From: Vibrio penaeicida
Lineage (GTDB): Bacteria > Pseudomonadota > Gammaproteobacteria > Enterobacterales > Vibrionaceae
Direction: 5' to 3'
Assembly: GCF_019977755.1 (NCBI RefSeq)
Contig: NZ_AP025144.1
Location: 744,001-808,000 of the forward strand
DNA: 64,000 bases
Position numbers and translations under genes: made by a program. The notes below the pieces were generated by a model that worked only from the letters and a program-made list of their open reading frames with translations, had not been told where the DNA came from and searched no databases. Position 1 is the first letter of the stretch, and every line of letters starts with the position of its first letter. Shown here piece by piece: positions 27,995-35,704 of this stretch.

Positions 27995-29182
27995 ATGGCG
28001 AGTATTGAAGCAGCACTGGCGGAAATTAAGCGCGGTGCCGAAGAGCTTATTCCAGAAGAAGAATTAATTGAAAAGTTAAAGGAAGGTCGCCCTTTACGTA
28101 TTAAGCTAGGTGCCGATCCTACTGCACCAGACATCCATCTCGGTCATACCGTTATTTTTAATAAGTTGCGTACATTTCAGGATTTAGGTCATGAAGTGAC
28201 GTTCCTTATTGGTGATTTTACCGCAATGGTTGGTGATCCAACGGGTAAAAATAACACTCGCCCACCTCTTAGCCGTGAAGATGTTCTTCGCAACGCAGAA
28301 ACGTATAAAGAGCAAGTGTTTAAAATTCTTGATCCAGCAAAAACCAAGATCCAATTTAACTCAGAGTGGTTATCGGAGTTGGGTGCTGAAGGTATGATCC
28401 GTTTAGCTGCGAATCAAACCGTTGCGCGTATGTTAGAGCGTGACGACTTTAAGAAGCGTTATGCTGGTGGTCAACCTATTGCGATTCACGAATTTATGTA
28501 TCCATTGCTTCAAGGTTGGGATTCAGTCGCAATGGAAACGGATGTAGAGCTGGGCGGTACAGACCAGAAGTTTAACCTCCTAATGGGACGCGAACTGCAA
28601 AAGTCTAACGGTCAAAAACCACAAGCTGTTTTGATGATGCCTTTATTGGTAGGTTTGGACGGTGAGAAGAAAATGTCCAAGTCGGCGAATAACTACATTG
28701 GTATCAGTGAAGCGCCAAGCGAAATGTTCGGTAAAATCATGTCGATCTCTGATGATTTGATGTGGAGTTACTATGAGTTGTTGTCATTCCGCCCATTAGG
28801 TGAAGTTGAGCAATTCAAAACTGATATCGAAAATGGTAAAAATCCACGTGATATCAAAATACTATTGGCTAAAGAAATCATTGCTCGCTTCCACTCCGAA
28901 GCGGATGCTGATGCAGCTGAGCAAGAATTCATTAACCGTTTCCAGAAAGGCGCAATGCCTGAAGAAATGCCTGAATTTGAGTTTGATGCAGGGTTGCCAA
29001 TTACGAACTTGCTGAAGGATGCTGGGCTAGTTAATTCAACATCAGATGCGATGCGAATGATTAAACAAGGCGCAGCCAAAATAGACGGCGAGAAAGTTGC
29101 AGACAACAAACTTGTCCCTGAAGCCGGCACTGCTGTTTACCAAGTGGGTAAACGCAAATTTGCACGAGTGACAATTAAGTAG
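27995..29182 (+). CDS. tyrS: Tyrosyl-tRNA synthetase
   Basis: A class I aminoacyl-tRNA synthetase of 395 residues. The HIGH-type motif is HLGHT (about 48-52), the KMSKS motif is KKMSKS (about 228-233), and a C-terminal S4 RNA-binding domain starts near 330. The length and sequence resemble the shorter TyrZ-like branch rather than E. coli TyrS (424). RBS GGGAGTG precedes the ATG. Monocistronic with its own terminator. Confidence 0.95.
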   Translation: MASIEAALAEIKRGAEELIPEEELIEKLKEGRPLRIKLGADPTAPDIHLGHTVIFNKLRTFQDLGHEVTFLIGDFTAMVGDPTGKNNTRPPLSREDVLRNAETYKEQVFKILDPAKTKIQFNSEWLSELGAEGMIRLAANQTVARMLERDDFKKRYAGGQPIAIHEFMYPLLQGWDSVAMETDVELGGTDQKFNLLMGRELQKSNGQKPQAVLMMPLLVGLDGEKKMSKSANNYIGISEAPSEMFGKIMSISDDLMWSYYELLSFRPLGEVEQFKTDIENGKNPRDIKILLAKEIIARFHSEADADAAEQEFINRFQKGAMPEEMPEFEFDAGLPITNLLKDAGLVNSTSDAMRMIKQGAAKIDGEKVADNKLVPEAGTAVYQVGKRKFARVTIK

Positions 29183-29196
29183 AAATAACTTTTTTG

Positions 29197-29227
29197 AAAA
29201 AGCCCTGATTTATCAGGGCTTTTTTTA
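29197..29227. terminator. Terminator shared by tyrS and the converging ybaN-like gene
   Basis: AAAAAGCCCTGAT pairs with ATCAGGGCTTTTT, giving an A- and T-flanked palindrome usable on both strands. It lies 15 nt after the tyrS stop and 2 nt from the ybaN-like stop. Confidence 0.9.
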
Positions 29228-29229
29228 TA

Positions 29230-29640
29230 TTAGAGATCGTTGGGAGTATAGCTTTTAAATCGAGCGATAAACCAAGTTTCAAATACAAGTAAAGAGATAA
29301 CGCCATATTGCCAATGGGTTCCCCATGCAAGCCAATACAAGACCGCTCCCATAGACAACCAGATAACCACTAGTGATTGGATTTTCTCTGCTTTTGTTAA
29401 CCCTTGCTTGTTCTTTAACCGTCTTGAAATAGGTCCTAAATACTTATTTTGAAGCAACCAATTTTGAAATTTCTCAGATGTTGCTCCAAAGCAATAAAGC
29501 GAGACGAGCAGAAATGGAACGGTGGGAAGCAACGGAATAAATACCCCGATAAAAGCGAGCACAACCGTAAGCCACCCTAGAGCGATAAGGAAAAGGCGCT
29601 TTCCGTTTGAGATTGGCGTATCTGTGTGCACTTTTTCCAT
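29230..29640 (-). CDS. YbaN/DUF454-family inner-membrane protein
   Basis: A 136-residue membrane protein with about three or four helices. The family pattern is GWLTVVLAFIGVFIPLLPTVPFLLVSLYCF followed by the NKYLGP motif. The biochemical function of this family is unknown. A promoter with a strong cluster of Fur boxes lies upstream (29707-29748), so it is probably iron-regulated. That fits family members found in iron-related loci. Confidence 0.85.
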   Translation of the reverse strand: MEKVHTDTPISNGKRLFLIALGWLTVVLAFIGVFIPLLPTVPFLLVSLYCFGATSEKFQNWLLQNKYLGPISRRLKNKQGLTKAEKIQSLVVIWLSMGAVLYWLAWGTHWQYGVISLLVFETWFIARFKSYTPNDL

Positions 29641-29706
29641 GTGAATCCAATTTGTGTGTATAAAAAGCCTTGTCTATATGGTGGAAGTATAGACCAATTA
29701 ATATGT

Positions 29707-29748
29707 TGATTGTCATTCTAATTTTGATGCTAATGAGAATCAATATTA
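29707..29748 (-). promoter_or_regulatory. Overlapping Fur boxes on the ybaN-like promoter
   Basis: Three copies resemble the 7-1-7 Fur consensus TGATAAT-N-ATTATCA: 29707-29721 (10/14), 29728-29742 (11/14) and 29734-29748 (11/14). A minus-strand -10 TATACT (29686-29691) lies at the promoter-proximal side with a -35-like ATGACA/TGACAA near 29710-29716. The Fur boxes therefore cover the -35 region and should repress under iron-replete conditions. Confidence 0.7.
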
Positions 29749-29873
29749 AAACGGTGTGCTGTTGCTCAATTGGTTGTTAGGATCTTATTAGTGCGACCAA
29801 TTGGTTAGCATATATGTTGATTTTTAAGGAATTAAAGTTCCTTTTATGCCATTCGAATTTTTAGAGGGCGTGG

Positions 29874-29879
29874 TAAAAT
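29874..29879 (+). promoter_or_regulatory. Likely promoter of the mgtE leader (-10)
   Basis: TAAAAT at 29874-29879 is a fair -10 element; the -35 (TTCGAA, 16 bp upstream) is poor, so activation is possible. Transcription would begin near 29886, just before a CTGCA/TGCAG hairpin (29887-29900) and the leader ORF. Confidence 0.45.
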
Positions 29880-29916
29880 CCTCGCGCTGCAATCGTGCAG
29901 TAGATAGGAGCTTATC

Positions 29917-29961
29917 ATGAGTAATGCCGACAATCCTCCCAGTAGTCGAGGAGAAAAATAG
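29917..29961 (+). CDS. 14-residue leader peptide upstream of the MgtE-like gene
   Basis: ATG to TAG encodes MSNADNPPSSRGEK, preceded by TAGGAG at ideal spacing. It lies 165 nt upstream of the transporter start. An acidic residue followed by a Pro-Pro pair within the first eight codons resembles, in composition though not in sequence, the ribosome-destabilising EPDP of enterobacterial MgtL. The peptide is too short for ordinary gene calling. I infer a cis-acting regulatory ORF that senses low Mg2+ or slow proline decoding. Confidence 0.6.
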   Translation: MSNADNPPSSRGEK

Positions 29962-30126
29962 CTGCATGATCCTGAAATGACTCTCCATCGATTTCAAACT
30001 TCTATTTATCTCCCTTCTACAAGAGCAAGACTTCCCTTTACAGGTAACTGAATTCCGGAAGTATGTTGGTTGTTCATGAAATTTACTGTCTTTTGGCAAT
30101 AGATACCGCTAATCGGGAGATTCGCA
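29962..30126 (+). promoter_or_regulatory. C-rich, G-poor leader between leader ORF and mgtE-like gene
   Basis: The segment 29980-30050 is pyrimidine-rich and poor in G, the composition of Rho-loading (rut) sites. ACTTCC at 30030-30035 can pair with GGAAGT at 30057-30062, and TTCCGGAA at 30053-30060 is self-complementary. Ribosome stalling or drop-off at the leader ORF could expose or hide these parts. No intrinsic terminator is visible, so Rho-dependent attenuation is the simplest model. Confidence 0.45.
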
Positions 30127-30939
30127 ATGACAATATATTCTGAAGAAGAAACAAATACGGTATTCACAGTATTTAAGCAGTATGACCATGAACATCAGCT
30201 TTACTTACTTTCAATTATGCCACTGGAAGAAGTAACAGCGATTCTCATGCATTACTCAGTAAGGGAAGTTCAGCACTTTATGAAGCAACTCGAAAAGTGT
30301 GGTCATGATTTACGTGCACGGCAGTGCGCAATCCGGCTTGGCTTCATTCATTCTGAAGCTGAAACCGCGCAAGGGTATATGTCTACCAATGTGTTTGAAC
30401 ACTTTAAACAGCGTGTTGGGTGGATAATTGGATTAGCACTGCTAGGAATAGTTTCAGGGCTTATTATTGCTCAATATGAGGATACACTAAGCCAATTAGT
30501 GTTATTGGCAATTTATATGCCGGTCATCGCTGCAGCTGGAGGAAATACTGGAACTCAAGCTGCAACACTTGTCATTCGTGCACTCGCAACTGGAGAAATA
30601 AGAAAGAGGCAGTGGCTACAGGTACTTTGGAAAGAAAGCCGTGTGTCTCTTTTGTTAGCAATTGTGGTCGCGATAGTGATTGTAGCCAGAATCATGCTAT
30701 TTAGCGGAAATGTGAATACTTCGAACTTTGAATTGGAATTGATCGCGATAGCAGTAGCTGTCGCTCTGTTTATTCAAGTCACCATATCTACAACGTTAGG
30801 TGGTGTGTTGCCTATTTTAGCGCGAGCGTGTCGACTGGACCCAGCAGTTTTAGTGAGCCCAGTATTGGCGTCTATTGTCGATATATCAGGCATTTGGATC
30901 TATTTTACCGTAGTGAATCATTTTCTAGGCTTGAGTTAA
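30127..30939 (+). CDS. Short MgtE-like Mg2+ transporter lacking CBS domains
   Basis: A 270-residue protein, about 60 percent of usual MgtE length. A reduced N domain (about 5-85) leads directly into five membrane helices (about 98-268). The permeation signature GGNTGTQAATLVIRALATGE (138-157) and the DPAVLVSPV...VDISG segment, with Asp252 at the family's ion-selecting position, are intact. The tandem CBS domains that gate full-length MgtE by binding Mg2+ are absent. Mg2+, Co2+ or another divalent cation could be carried. Its 3' end overlaps the converging dacB by 35 bp. Confidence 0.85.
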   Translation: MTIYSEEETNTVFTVFKQYDHEHQLYLLSIMPLEEVTAILMHYSVREVQHFMKQLEKCGHDLRARQCAIRLGFIHSEAETAQGYMSTNVFEHFKQRVGWIIGLALLGIVSGLIIAQYEDTLSQLVLLAIYMPVIAAAGGNTGTQAATLVIRALATGEIRKRQWLQVLWKESRVSLLLAIVVAIVIVARIMLFSGNVNTSNFELELIAIAVAVALFIQVTISTTLGGVLPILARACRLDPAVLVSPVLASIVDISGIWIYFTVVNHFLGLS

Positions 30940-32308
30940 TCAAGTCGCGATAAAATTGTTTCTCAAAATTAAATATAGGGGCGATAACCTTTGGGGCGTC
31001 GTCCTTTTTTACAGGGTGATAGTCAGTAACGAATTGAACAAACAGCGATGTTGGTTTGTTTTTTTCATCCAAAACATATCCAGCCATATTGTAGCTGCCG
31101 TACAGCGACCCACTTTTTGCGGTTATCCGACCGGCTATAGGCTTTTTCCTCATGCTTTTTCGATATTTAAGTGTGCCAGACTGGCCGGAAACAGGAAGTA
31201 GCTCTATTAAACCCAGCTCGGCATTATGTTTCCAAACGTATTTAAGCACTTTTTCCATATCAGAGCTTGTTAAGCGGTTATTCCGTGAAAGCCCAGAGCC
31301 ATCTTCCAGTTGCGTATGCTCTAAATTGATGCCTGCTCGTGTATAAAGAATTTGTTTAATGGCTTCAGTGCCGTTCGAGAAACTACCTGGCTGGTGGTAA
31401 AAACGAGCCCCCATTGTTTTGGTTAAGTTGTCAGCAATTAAGTTGTCTGACTTACTCAACATTATCTTGAGTAACTCTGGGAGTACTTGGGATTGATGTG
31501 TAGCAACAATGATCCCTTTTTTAGTCTCACTTTTACTTGAGAACGAGCCTGCTACGCTGATGCCATTTTTAGCTAAGATGCGCTGGATAATGGCAGATAC
31601 GTAAAGAGAGGTATCTTGCACCGCAAATTTTAGCGGCAGTGGCTTATCTCTCTCCTGTATGCACCCTGATAGGTGGTACTGATTCCCCTCAGAGGTTATC
31701 AGCTCTAACTGGCATCGTTTGGATTTCACTGCCACCTTATTCAAGCTAAGAGCATCGGTTGTGACATTGATGGGCTGGTGGCTTGGGACAAATACCGATG
31801 TTGCTTGATTGGATTGAGACGAAATCGACGCTTGTACACAGTTGTTGTCCAGTGTTATCGCACTGGCTGGAGCACTATAGCAGACGCCTAAAATGTCCCA
31901 AGGCCAGCCTACTGCTCGTTCGTACCCTCTGAAAGCACTATTGTCTAGGATGACGTTGTTAACAGAGGTTATACCTTGTTGCGTAAGCTGCTGAGTAAGA
32001 GCCGTTAAATGTTCGGTTCTTAACTCAGGATCGCCACTAAAGCGAATAACAAGGTTCTGTTCAACCATTTCAAAATGCGTTTCAAAGCGAAAATCATTGC
32101 CTAGTTCTAATTTTGCAGCCAGAGCAGTCAGAATTTTTAGAGTGCTTGCTGGAGGAAAAAACTGTTCGCTGTTTTTCTTTAATGCGTAGTCTCCGAAGCT
32201 GTTTGACACTAAAAGAGTGTGCCTAGAACCGTATGGGAGTGAATCCACGGGGGCATATGCTAAAGATTGGAAACTGATGAGAAAAAACAGGAATATTAGT
32301 GTTCGCAT
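30905..32308 (-). CDS. dacB: D-alanyl-D-alanine carboxypeptidase/endopeptidase (PBP4)
   Basis: A periplasmic low-molecular-mass penicillin-binding protein of class C, 467 residues, that trims or cleaves peptidoglycan peptides. It has a signal peptide (1-18, ending SLAYA). The active-site triad is SxxK in PASTLKI (S55-K58), SxN in LSKSDN, and KTG replaced by KSG in ITAKSGSLYG. The replacement is frequent in PBP4. The start codon lies in a short gap after the ompU terminator, so it probably has its own promoter. Confidence 0.93.
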   Translation of the reverse strand: MRTLIFLFFLISFQSLAYAPVDSLPYGSRHTLLVSNSFGDYALKKNSEQFFPPASTLKILTALAAKLELGNDFRFETHFEMVEQNLVIRFSGDPELRTEHLTALTQQLTQQGITSVNNVILDNSAFRGYERAVGWPWDILGVCYSAPASAITLDNNCVQASISSQSNQATSVFVPSHQPINVTTDALSLNKVAVKSKRCQLELITSEGNQYHLSGCIQERDKPLPLKFAVQDTSLYVSAIIQRILAKNGISVAGSFSSKSETKKGIIVATHQSQVLPELLKIMLSKSDNLIADNLTKTMGARFYHQPGSFSNGTEAIKQILYTRAGINLEHTQLEDGSGLSRNNRLTSSDMEKVLKYVWKHNAELGLIELLPVSGQSGTLKYRKSMRKKPIAGRITAKSGSLYGSYNMAGYVLDEKNKPTSLFVQFVTDYHPVKKDDAPKVIAPIFNFEKQFYRDLINSSLENDSLR

Positions 32309-32357
32309 AATATGGGGTCAAAGATGCATATCGGTTTTCAGTGTAGCAAATAATCAG

Positions 32358-32387
32358 CAAAAAAAAACGTCCACCCTAAGGTGGACG
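32358..32387 (-). terminator. Terminator of ompU
   Basis: CGTCCACC (32368-32375) and GGTGGACG (32380-32387) form an 8-bp stem with a 4-nt loop, followed on the minus strand by a run of nine or more T. It is a strong terminator, as expected for a very abundant message. Confidence 0.93.
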
Positions 32388-32417
32388 CTCTATCATTCAA
32401 TTCAGCTAAAAGCGGAA

Positions 32418-33437
32418 TTAGAAGTCGTAACGTAGACCAAGAACTGCTTCGTTTTGTGCGCCTAGCTTGCCAACTTTGTCTGAATCTAGCAGGTTAAAGT
32501 TGTAAGAAACGTACGAACGGAAGTTGTTGTTGAAGTAGTAAGTTGCATCTACAGCGATGTTGTCTTTTTCTACTTCTGATTCTGAGTTTGCTGCGTTTGA
32601 TTTGTCGTTCAAACGGTTATAAGTCGTTGTGAACTTAGCTTGACCCATTGTGTAAGCTGCTGCTAGTTCATAACCGTCGCCTTTTGAACCGTTGTTCGCG
32701 CCATCTTCTTGGTTGTCGATGTTTGTGTAAAGACCAGCTACGTAAAACGCATCAAATTCGTAAGATGCACCTAGCATGAATTCTTTAACAGACTTAGTCG
32801 CAGATTCGTCTTGAGCAGCGTAAGCAGCTGTTAAACGTGCGCCAGTGTCACCGATTGAGTAAATGCCAGAAAGAGCGTAACCGCTGTTATTGTCTTTCTC
32901 GTTTTTATCAGTAGTTGTGTTAGCCGTAGCTGAACCAATGGTGTAGTTAGCACGAGCTTCGAAATCACCGAAAGTACCAGCGTACGCGATTGAGCGATCT
33001 GGACGGTCTGCAGCGTTCACTTTAGGTGCTGCAGTGTTACCGTGGTAAGCCATGATATCTGTGAAGTCAGTAACCGCTTGTAGAGAACCTTTTACAGTAC
33101 CCATTGTTACTTCACCAAAGTTACCGCCAATACCAGCAAACACGTAACGGTGCTCAATTGTATCTTGAGTAGAGCCGTTGTGACCACTTTCGTTGTATGC
33201 CTTGAACTCACCTTCGTAGAAGCCTAGACCGTATAGCTCGTCAGTGATCTGAGTTTTACCTAAGAAGTTTAGACGTACGCGAGACTTGTCTTCTACTTTG
33301 TTATCTTTAAGAGAAAGACGAGCTTCAACACGACCACCCATTTCAAGAGAAGCGTTGTCGTTTTTCGCGATTTCAGCAGCAGTAGCGCCAGTGCTAGCAG
33401 CCGCAGCTACAGCTAGAGCAATTAGATTTTTGTTCAT
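32418..33437 (-). CDS. ompU: Outer-membrane porin OmpU
   Basis: A general porin, 339 residues, expected to be a trimer of 16-stranded barrels. The signal peptide (about 1-20, ending TGATA) is followed by the mature start AEIAKNDNASLEMGGRVEARL. The C-terminal strand ends in VLGLRYDF with terminal Phe, the Bam recognition signal. Codon use is strongly biased, as in a highly expressed gene. Position next to greA and dacB agrees with V. cholerae, where it is activated by ToxR. Confidence 0.93.
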   Translation of the reverse strand: MNKNLIALAVAAAASTGATAAEIAKNDNASLEMGGRVEARLSLKDNKVEDKSRVRLNFLGKTQITDELYGLGFYEGEFKAYNESGHNGSTQDTIEHRYVFAGIGGNFGEVTMGTVKGSLQAVTDFTDIMAYHGNTAAPKVNAADRPDRSIAYAGTFGDFEARANYTIGSATANTTTDKNEKDNNSGYALSGIYSIGDTGARLTAAYAAQDESATKSVKEFMLGASYEFDAFYVAGLYTNIDNQEDGANNGSKGDGYELAAAYTMGQAKFTTTYNRLNDKSNAANSESEVEKDNIAVDATYYFNNNFRSYVSYNFNLLDSDKVGKLGAQNEAVLGLRYDF

Positions 33438-33675
33438 TGCTTTCTAAGTCCTAGTTTTAGTCCGTAAATATAAGCAGGTAGGTTATTTTCCTGCCCACTT
33501 AGGGATGCGAATAACATCATGCAGATATCTGTGTGATTTAATTCGCATTTATAAGGTGAGGAATTTGTACCCTTAAAGTTCAGGTAGCCGTTAGTAAAAT
33601 GATATAAAATCAAATAATGAACATTGTTTTTTTAGGCTTTTGTTGTTGGGTTTCACTTTAAAAACATGACGTTGT

Positions 33676-33724
33676 GATTTTTTTTATTTTTTTTCTTAAA
33701 TGATTTTTTTATATTTTTTTATAT
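33676..33724. promoter_or_regulatory. A/T tract upstream of ompU, likely ToxR/H-NS region
   Basis: Repeated runs of 5-9 T on the plus strand (A tracts for ompU) interrupted by short A/T steps. The position, about 240-290 bp before the ompU start, and the composition agree with ToxR-activated porin promoters, where ToxR binds degenerate A/T-rich sites. No exact ToxR boxes are claimed. Confidence 0.4.
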
Positions 33725-33831
33725 GAATTATGTTTGATTTGTTGGAAATTTATAATTGTGGTGATTAGGTAAGATTGGAGAAATCCGTCAATTTAAGGTT
33801 TTGTGACTCACAACTTTTGAAGTACGTGACC

Positions 33832-33859
33832 TTGTGAAAAAGTTTGATTACACTATTTA
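33832..33859 (+). promoter_or_regulatory. Promoter of greA
   Basis: -35 TTGTGA (33832-33837), 16-bp spacer, -10 TATTTA (33854-33859). Transcription would begin near 33866, giving a leader of about 100 nt before the greA ATG. Confidence 0.55.
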
Positions 33860-33874
33860 AAAGTGAACCATTTG

Positions 33875-33914
33875 CCCCGCCTCATACTCGCAGCTTGAGT
33901 AGGAGAGGGGTTTT
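33875..33914 (+). terminator. Attenuator-like hairpin in the greA leader
   Basis: CCCC (33875-33878) pairs with GGGG (33907-33910), and TACTC with GAGTA near the apex, with an imperfect middle. TTTTG follows. It stands about 55 nt before the greA start. In E. coli a leader terminator here produces the small RNA GraL; this is a positional analogue without evident sequence identity. Confidence 0.5.
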
Positions 33915-33968
33915 GTTGTCTGAAGATTCTGGCAAATACACTAAGTCAGATATCTGTTGAGGTATAAG

Positions 33969-34442
33969 ATGGAAAAAGTTCCAATGACTGCTCGTGGTGA
34001 GCAGAAACTACGCGAAGAACTGGAAACGTTGATGAAACGTCGTCCATTGATTTCTGAAGCAATTGCAGAAGCTCGTGAGCTTGGTGATCTAAAAGAGAAC
34101 GCAGAGTATCATGCGGCTCGTGAAGAGCAGGGCATATGTGAAGCTCAGATTCGTGATATTGAATACAAACTCTCGGTTGCACAAGTTATTGATGTGACCA
34201 AGATGGAAAACACTGGCAAAGTGATTTTTGGTACAACAGTAACCTTGGTGGACATTGATACAGACCAAGAAAGTACATACCAAATTGTCGGCGATGATGA
34301 AGCAGAGATTAAAGCAGGAAAAATTTCTGTTAGCTCTCCGATTGCCCGTGGTCTAATTGGTAAAGTAGAAGGTGATGAAGTTACCATTACTACGCCAGGT
34401 GGTATCAAAGACTACGACATCGCAAAAGTTGAATACTTATAG
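33969..34442 (+). CDS. greA: Transcript cleavage factor GreA
   Basis: Rescues backtracked RNA polymerase by stimulating its intrinsic RNA cleavage. The ATG at 33969 ([18 protein letters not shown], 157 residues) has GAGG six nt upstream; a TTG at 33957 would add four residues. The N-terminal coiled coil carries the tip acidic residues near 41-44 ([14 protein letters not shown]), and a C-terminal FKBP-like domain follows. Terminates at 34494-34522. Confidence 0.96.
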   Translation: MEKVPMTARGEQKLREELETLMKRRPLISEAIAEARELGDLKENAEYHAAREEQGICEAQIRDIEYKLSVAQVIDVTKMENTGKVIFGTTVTLVDIDTDQESTYQIVGDDEAEIKAGKISVSSPIARGLIGKVEGDEVTITTPGGIKDYDIAKVEYL

Positions 34443-34493
34443 AAAGATAGTGATTGAACCTTGCTTTTAAGGGAATAAAACATCTTAGAAAAT

Positions 34494-34522
34494 AAAAAAG
34501 GTCGCCAATGCGACCTTTTTTA
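34494..34522. terminator. Bidirectional terminator, greA / yhbY
   Basis: AAAAAAGGTCGC / GCGACCTTTTTT with a 4-nt loop, usable by both converging genes. Confidence 0.93.
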
Positions 34523-34558
34523 ATTGAAGCCACAAATTGGTGCTTCAAAGGCAATCCG

Positions 34559-34855
34559 TTATTTACGAGGAATCTCGATTTTGCGTTCCTCAGACTGACG
34601 GTACAGAACCAGTACTTTACCAATGGTTTGTACTTTTTCAGCTTTAGTCTCACGTACAATAGCGTCGATAATGAGAACTTTTGTTTCTCTGTCTTCAGAG
34701 GCAACTTTTACTTTGATTAGCTCGTGGTGGTCTAGAGCCAGCTCAATTTCAGCAAGTACGGCTTCGGTCAATCCATTGGCACCCATTAGTACCACAGGTT
34801 TTAAACTGTGAGCTAGGCCTTTCAAATACTGCTTTTGTTTGGTGCTTAGGTTCAT
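34559..34855 (-). CDS. yhbY: CRS1-YhbY-domain RNA-binding protein
   Basis: A 98-residue single-domain protein that binds RNA and associates with the 50S ribosome precursor. The CRM-domain pattern LKGLAHSLKPVVLMGANGLTE (loop GANG at the GxxG position) is intact. I chose the ATG at 34855 (MNLSTKQKQYLKG), the family start; the frame is open 18 codons further without family similarity. Divergent from rlmE, as in E. coli. Confidence 0.92.
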   Translation of the reverse strand: MNLSTKQKQYLKGLAHSLKPVVLMGANGLTEAVLAEIELALDHHELIKVKVASEDRETKVLIIDAIVRETKAEKVQTIGKVLVLYRQSEERKIEIPRK

Positions 34856-34978
34856 TGTGCGCCCAATTTTCTTTAATATAAGGGTTGAAAACCGCCATTT
34901 TAACGCCATCTATCCCTGAAGACTATAATTTCTACCATACTTATTTGGTGGATGGTCATTCAAGCAATTAGGAATCGA

Positions 34979-35608
34979 ATGAGTAAACAGAAACACTCAG
35001 CTAGCTCAGGTCGCTGGTTGAAAGAACATTTCGATGATAAATACGTAAATGAAGCAAAGAAGAAAGGTTATCGTTCACGTGCTATCTTCAAAATTGAAGA
35101 AATTCAAGGCAAAGATAAGCTATTGAAACCTGGAATGACCGTTGTCGATCTTGGTGCTGCACCTGGTGGTTGGTCTCAATACGCCGCTAAGCACGTAGGA
35201 CAAGAAGGACAGGTCATAGCTTGTGACATTTTACCTATGGATTCGATCGCTGGCGTTGCCTTTTTGCAAGGTGATTTCCGTGAAGACGCTGTTCTAGAAG
35301 CACTTTTAGAGCGAATTCAACCAGATATGGTTGATGTTGTAATGTCTGATATGGCGCCAAATATGGCTGGTAACCTTTCGGTAGATCAACCTAGAGCCAT
35401 GTATTTGGTGGAACTGGCGTTGGATATGTGTCGACAAGTTCTGGCTCCAAGTGGTAGTTTCGTTGTTAAGGTATTTCAGGGCGAAGGCTTTGATCAATAC
35501 GTTAAAGATGTGCGAGACATGTTTAAGACCGTAAAAATAAGAAAGCCAGACTCTTCAAGAGCTCGCTCAAGAGAAGTCTATATTGTAGCGACTGGTTACA
35601 AAGGCTAG
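34979..35608 (+). CDS. rlmE: 23S rRNA 2'-O-methyltransferase (U2552)
   Basis: Methylates the 2'-OH of U2552 in 23S rRNA during late 50S assembly (also called RrmJ/FtsJ). The ATG at 34979 ([17 protein letters not shown]) gives 209 residues, equal to E. coli. SAM motif [15 protein letters not shown] and the K-D-K-E tetrad region (K38, D124 in [11 protein letters not shown]164, E199 in family numbering) appear present. Co-directional with ftsH, 96 nt apart, a conserved heat-shock operon. Confidence 0.95.
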   Translation: MSKQKHSASSGRWLKEHFDDKYVNEAKKKGYRSRAIFKIEEIQGKDKLLKPGMTVVDLGAAPGGWSQYAAKHVGQEGQVIACDILPMDSIAGVAFLQGDFREDAVLEALLERIQPDMVDVVMSDMAPNMAGNLSVDQPRAMYLVELALDMCRQVLAPSGSFVVKVFQGEGFDQYVKDVRDMFKTVKIRKPDSSRARSREVYIVATGYKG

Positions 35609-35704
35609 CTTACGTTTACAAAGAGCAATTTAACACTATAGCTACAGCGTATAAACTGTAGTACCCTACCTTTAATTACAATTAGTTATCGAGAGGCTGA
35701 CACC

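Larger units (their letters stand above)
29641..30126. other. 486-bp divergent intergenic region with Fur boxes and mgtE leader
   Basis: From left to right: an inverted repeat GTCTATA/TATAGAC (29672-29694), the minus-strand ybaN promoter with Fur boxes (29707-29748), two CAATTGGTT copies about 31 bp apart, a small AAGGAA/TTCCTT hairpin near 29825-29850, a plus-strand promoter, a 14-codon leader ORF and a C-rich leader up to the MgtE-like gene. No other gene is credible. Confidence 0.7.
33438..33968. other. 531-bp divergent intergenic region, ompU / greA
   Basis: The ompU side holds a very A/T-rich tract (about 33676-33724), consistent with H-NS and ToxR binding. A perfect palindrome TTGTGA-C-TCACAA lies at 33801-33813. 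The greA side contains a promoter and a terminator-like hairpin in the leader. No gene of its own is visible. Confidence 0.7.

Noticed and set aside
29767..29806. Two CAATTGGTT copies as a possible operator of the MgtE-like gene
   Set aside because: The core CAATTG is a common palindrome, and only two copies about 31 bp apart are present; noted within the intergenic entry only.
29824..30099. 91-codon minus-strand frame opposite the mgtE leader
   Set aside because: No ribosome-binding site, cysteine/basic-rich composition unlike a folded protein, and it is antisense to a convincing leader ORF.
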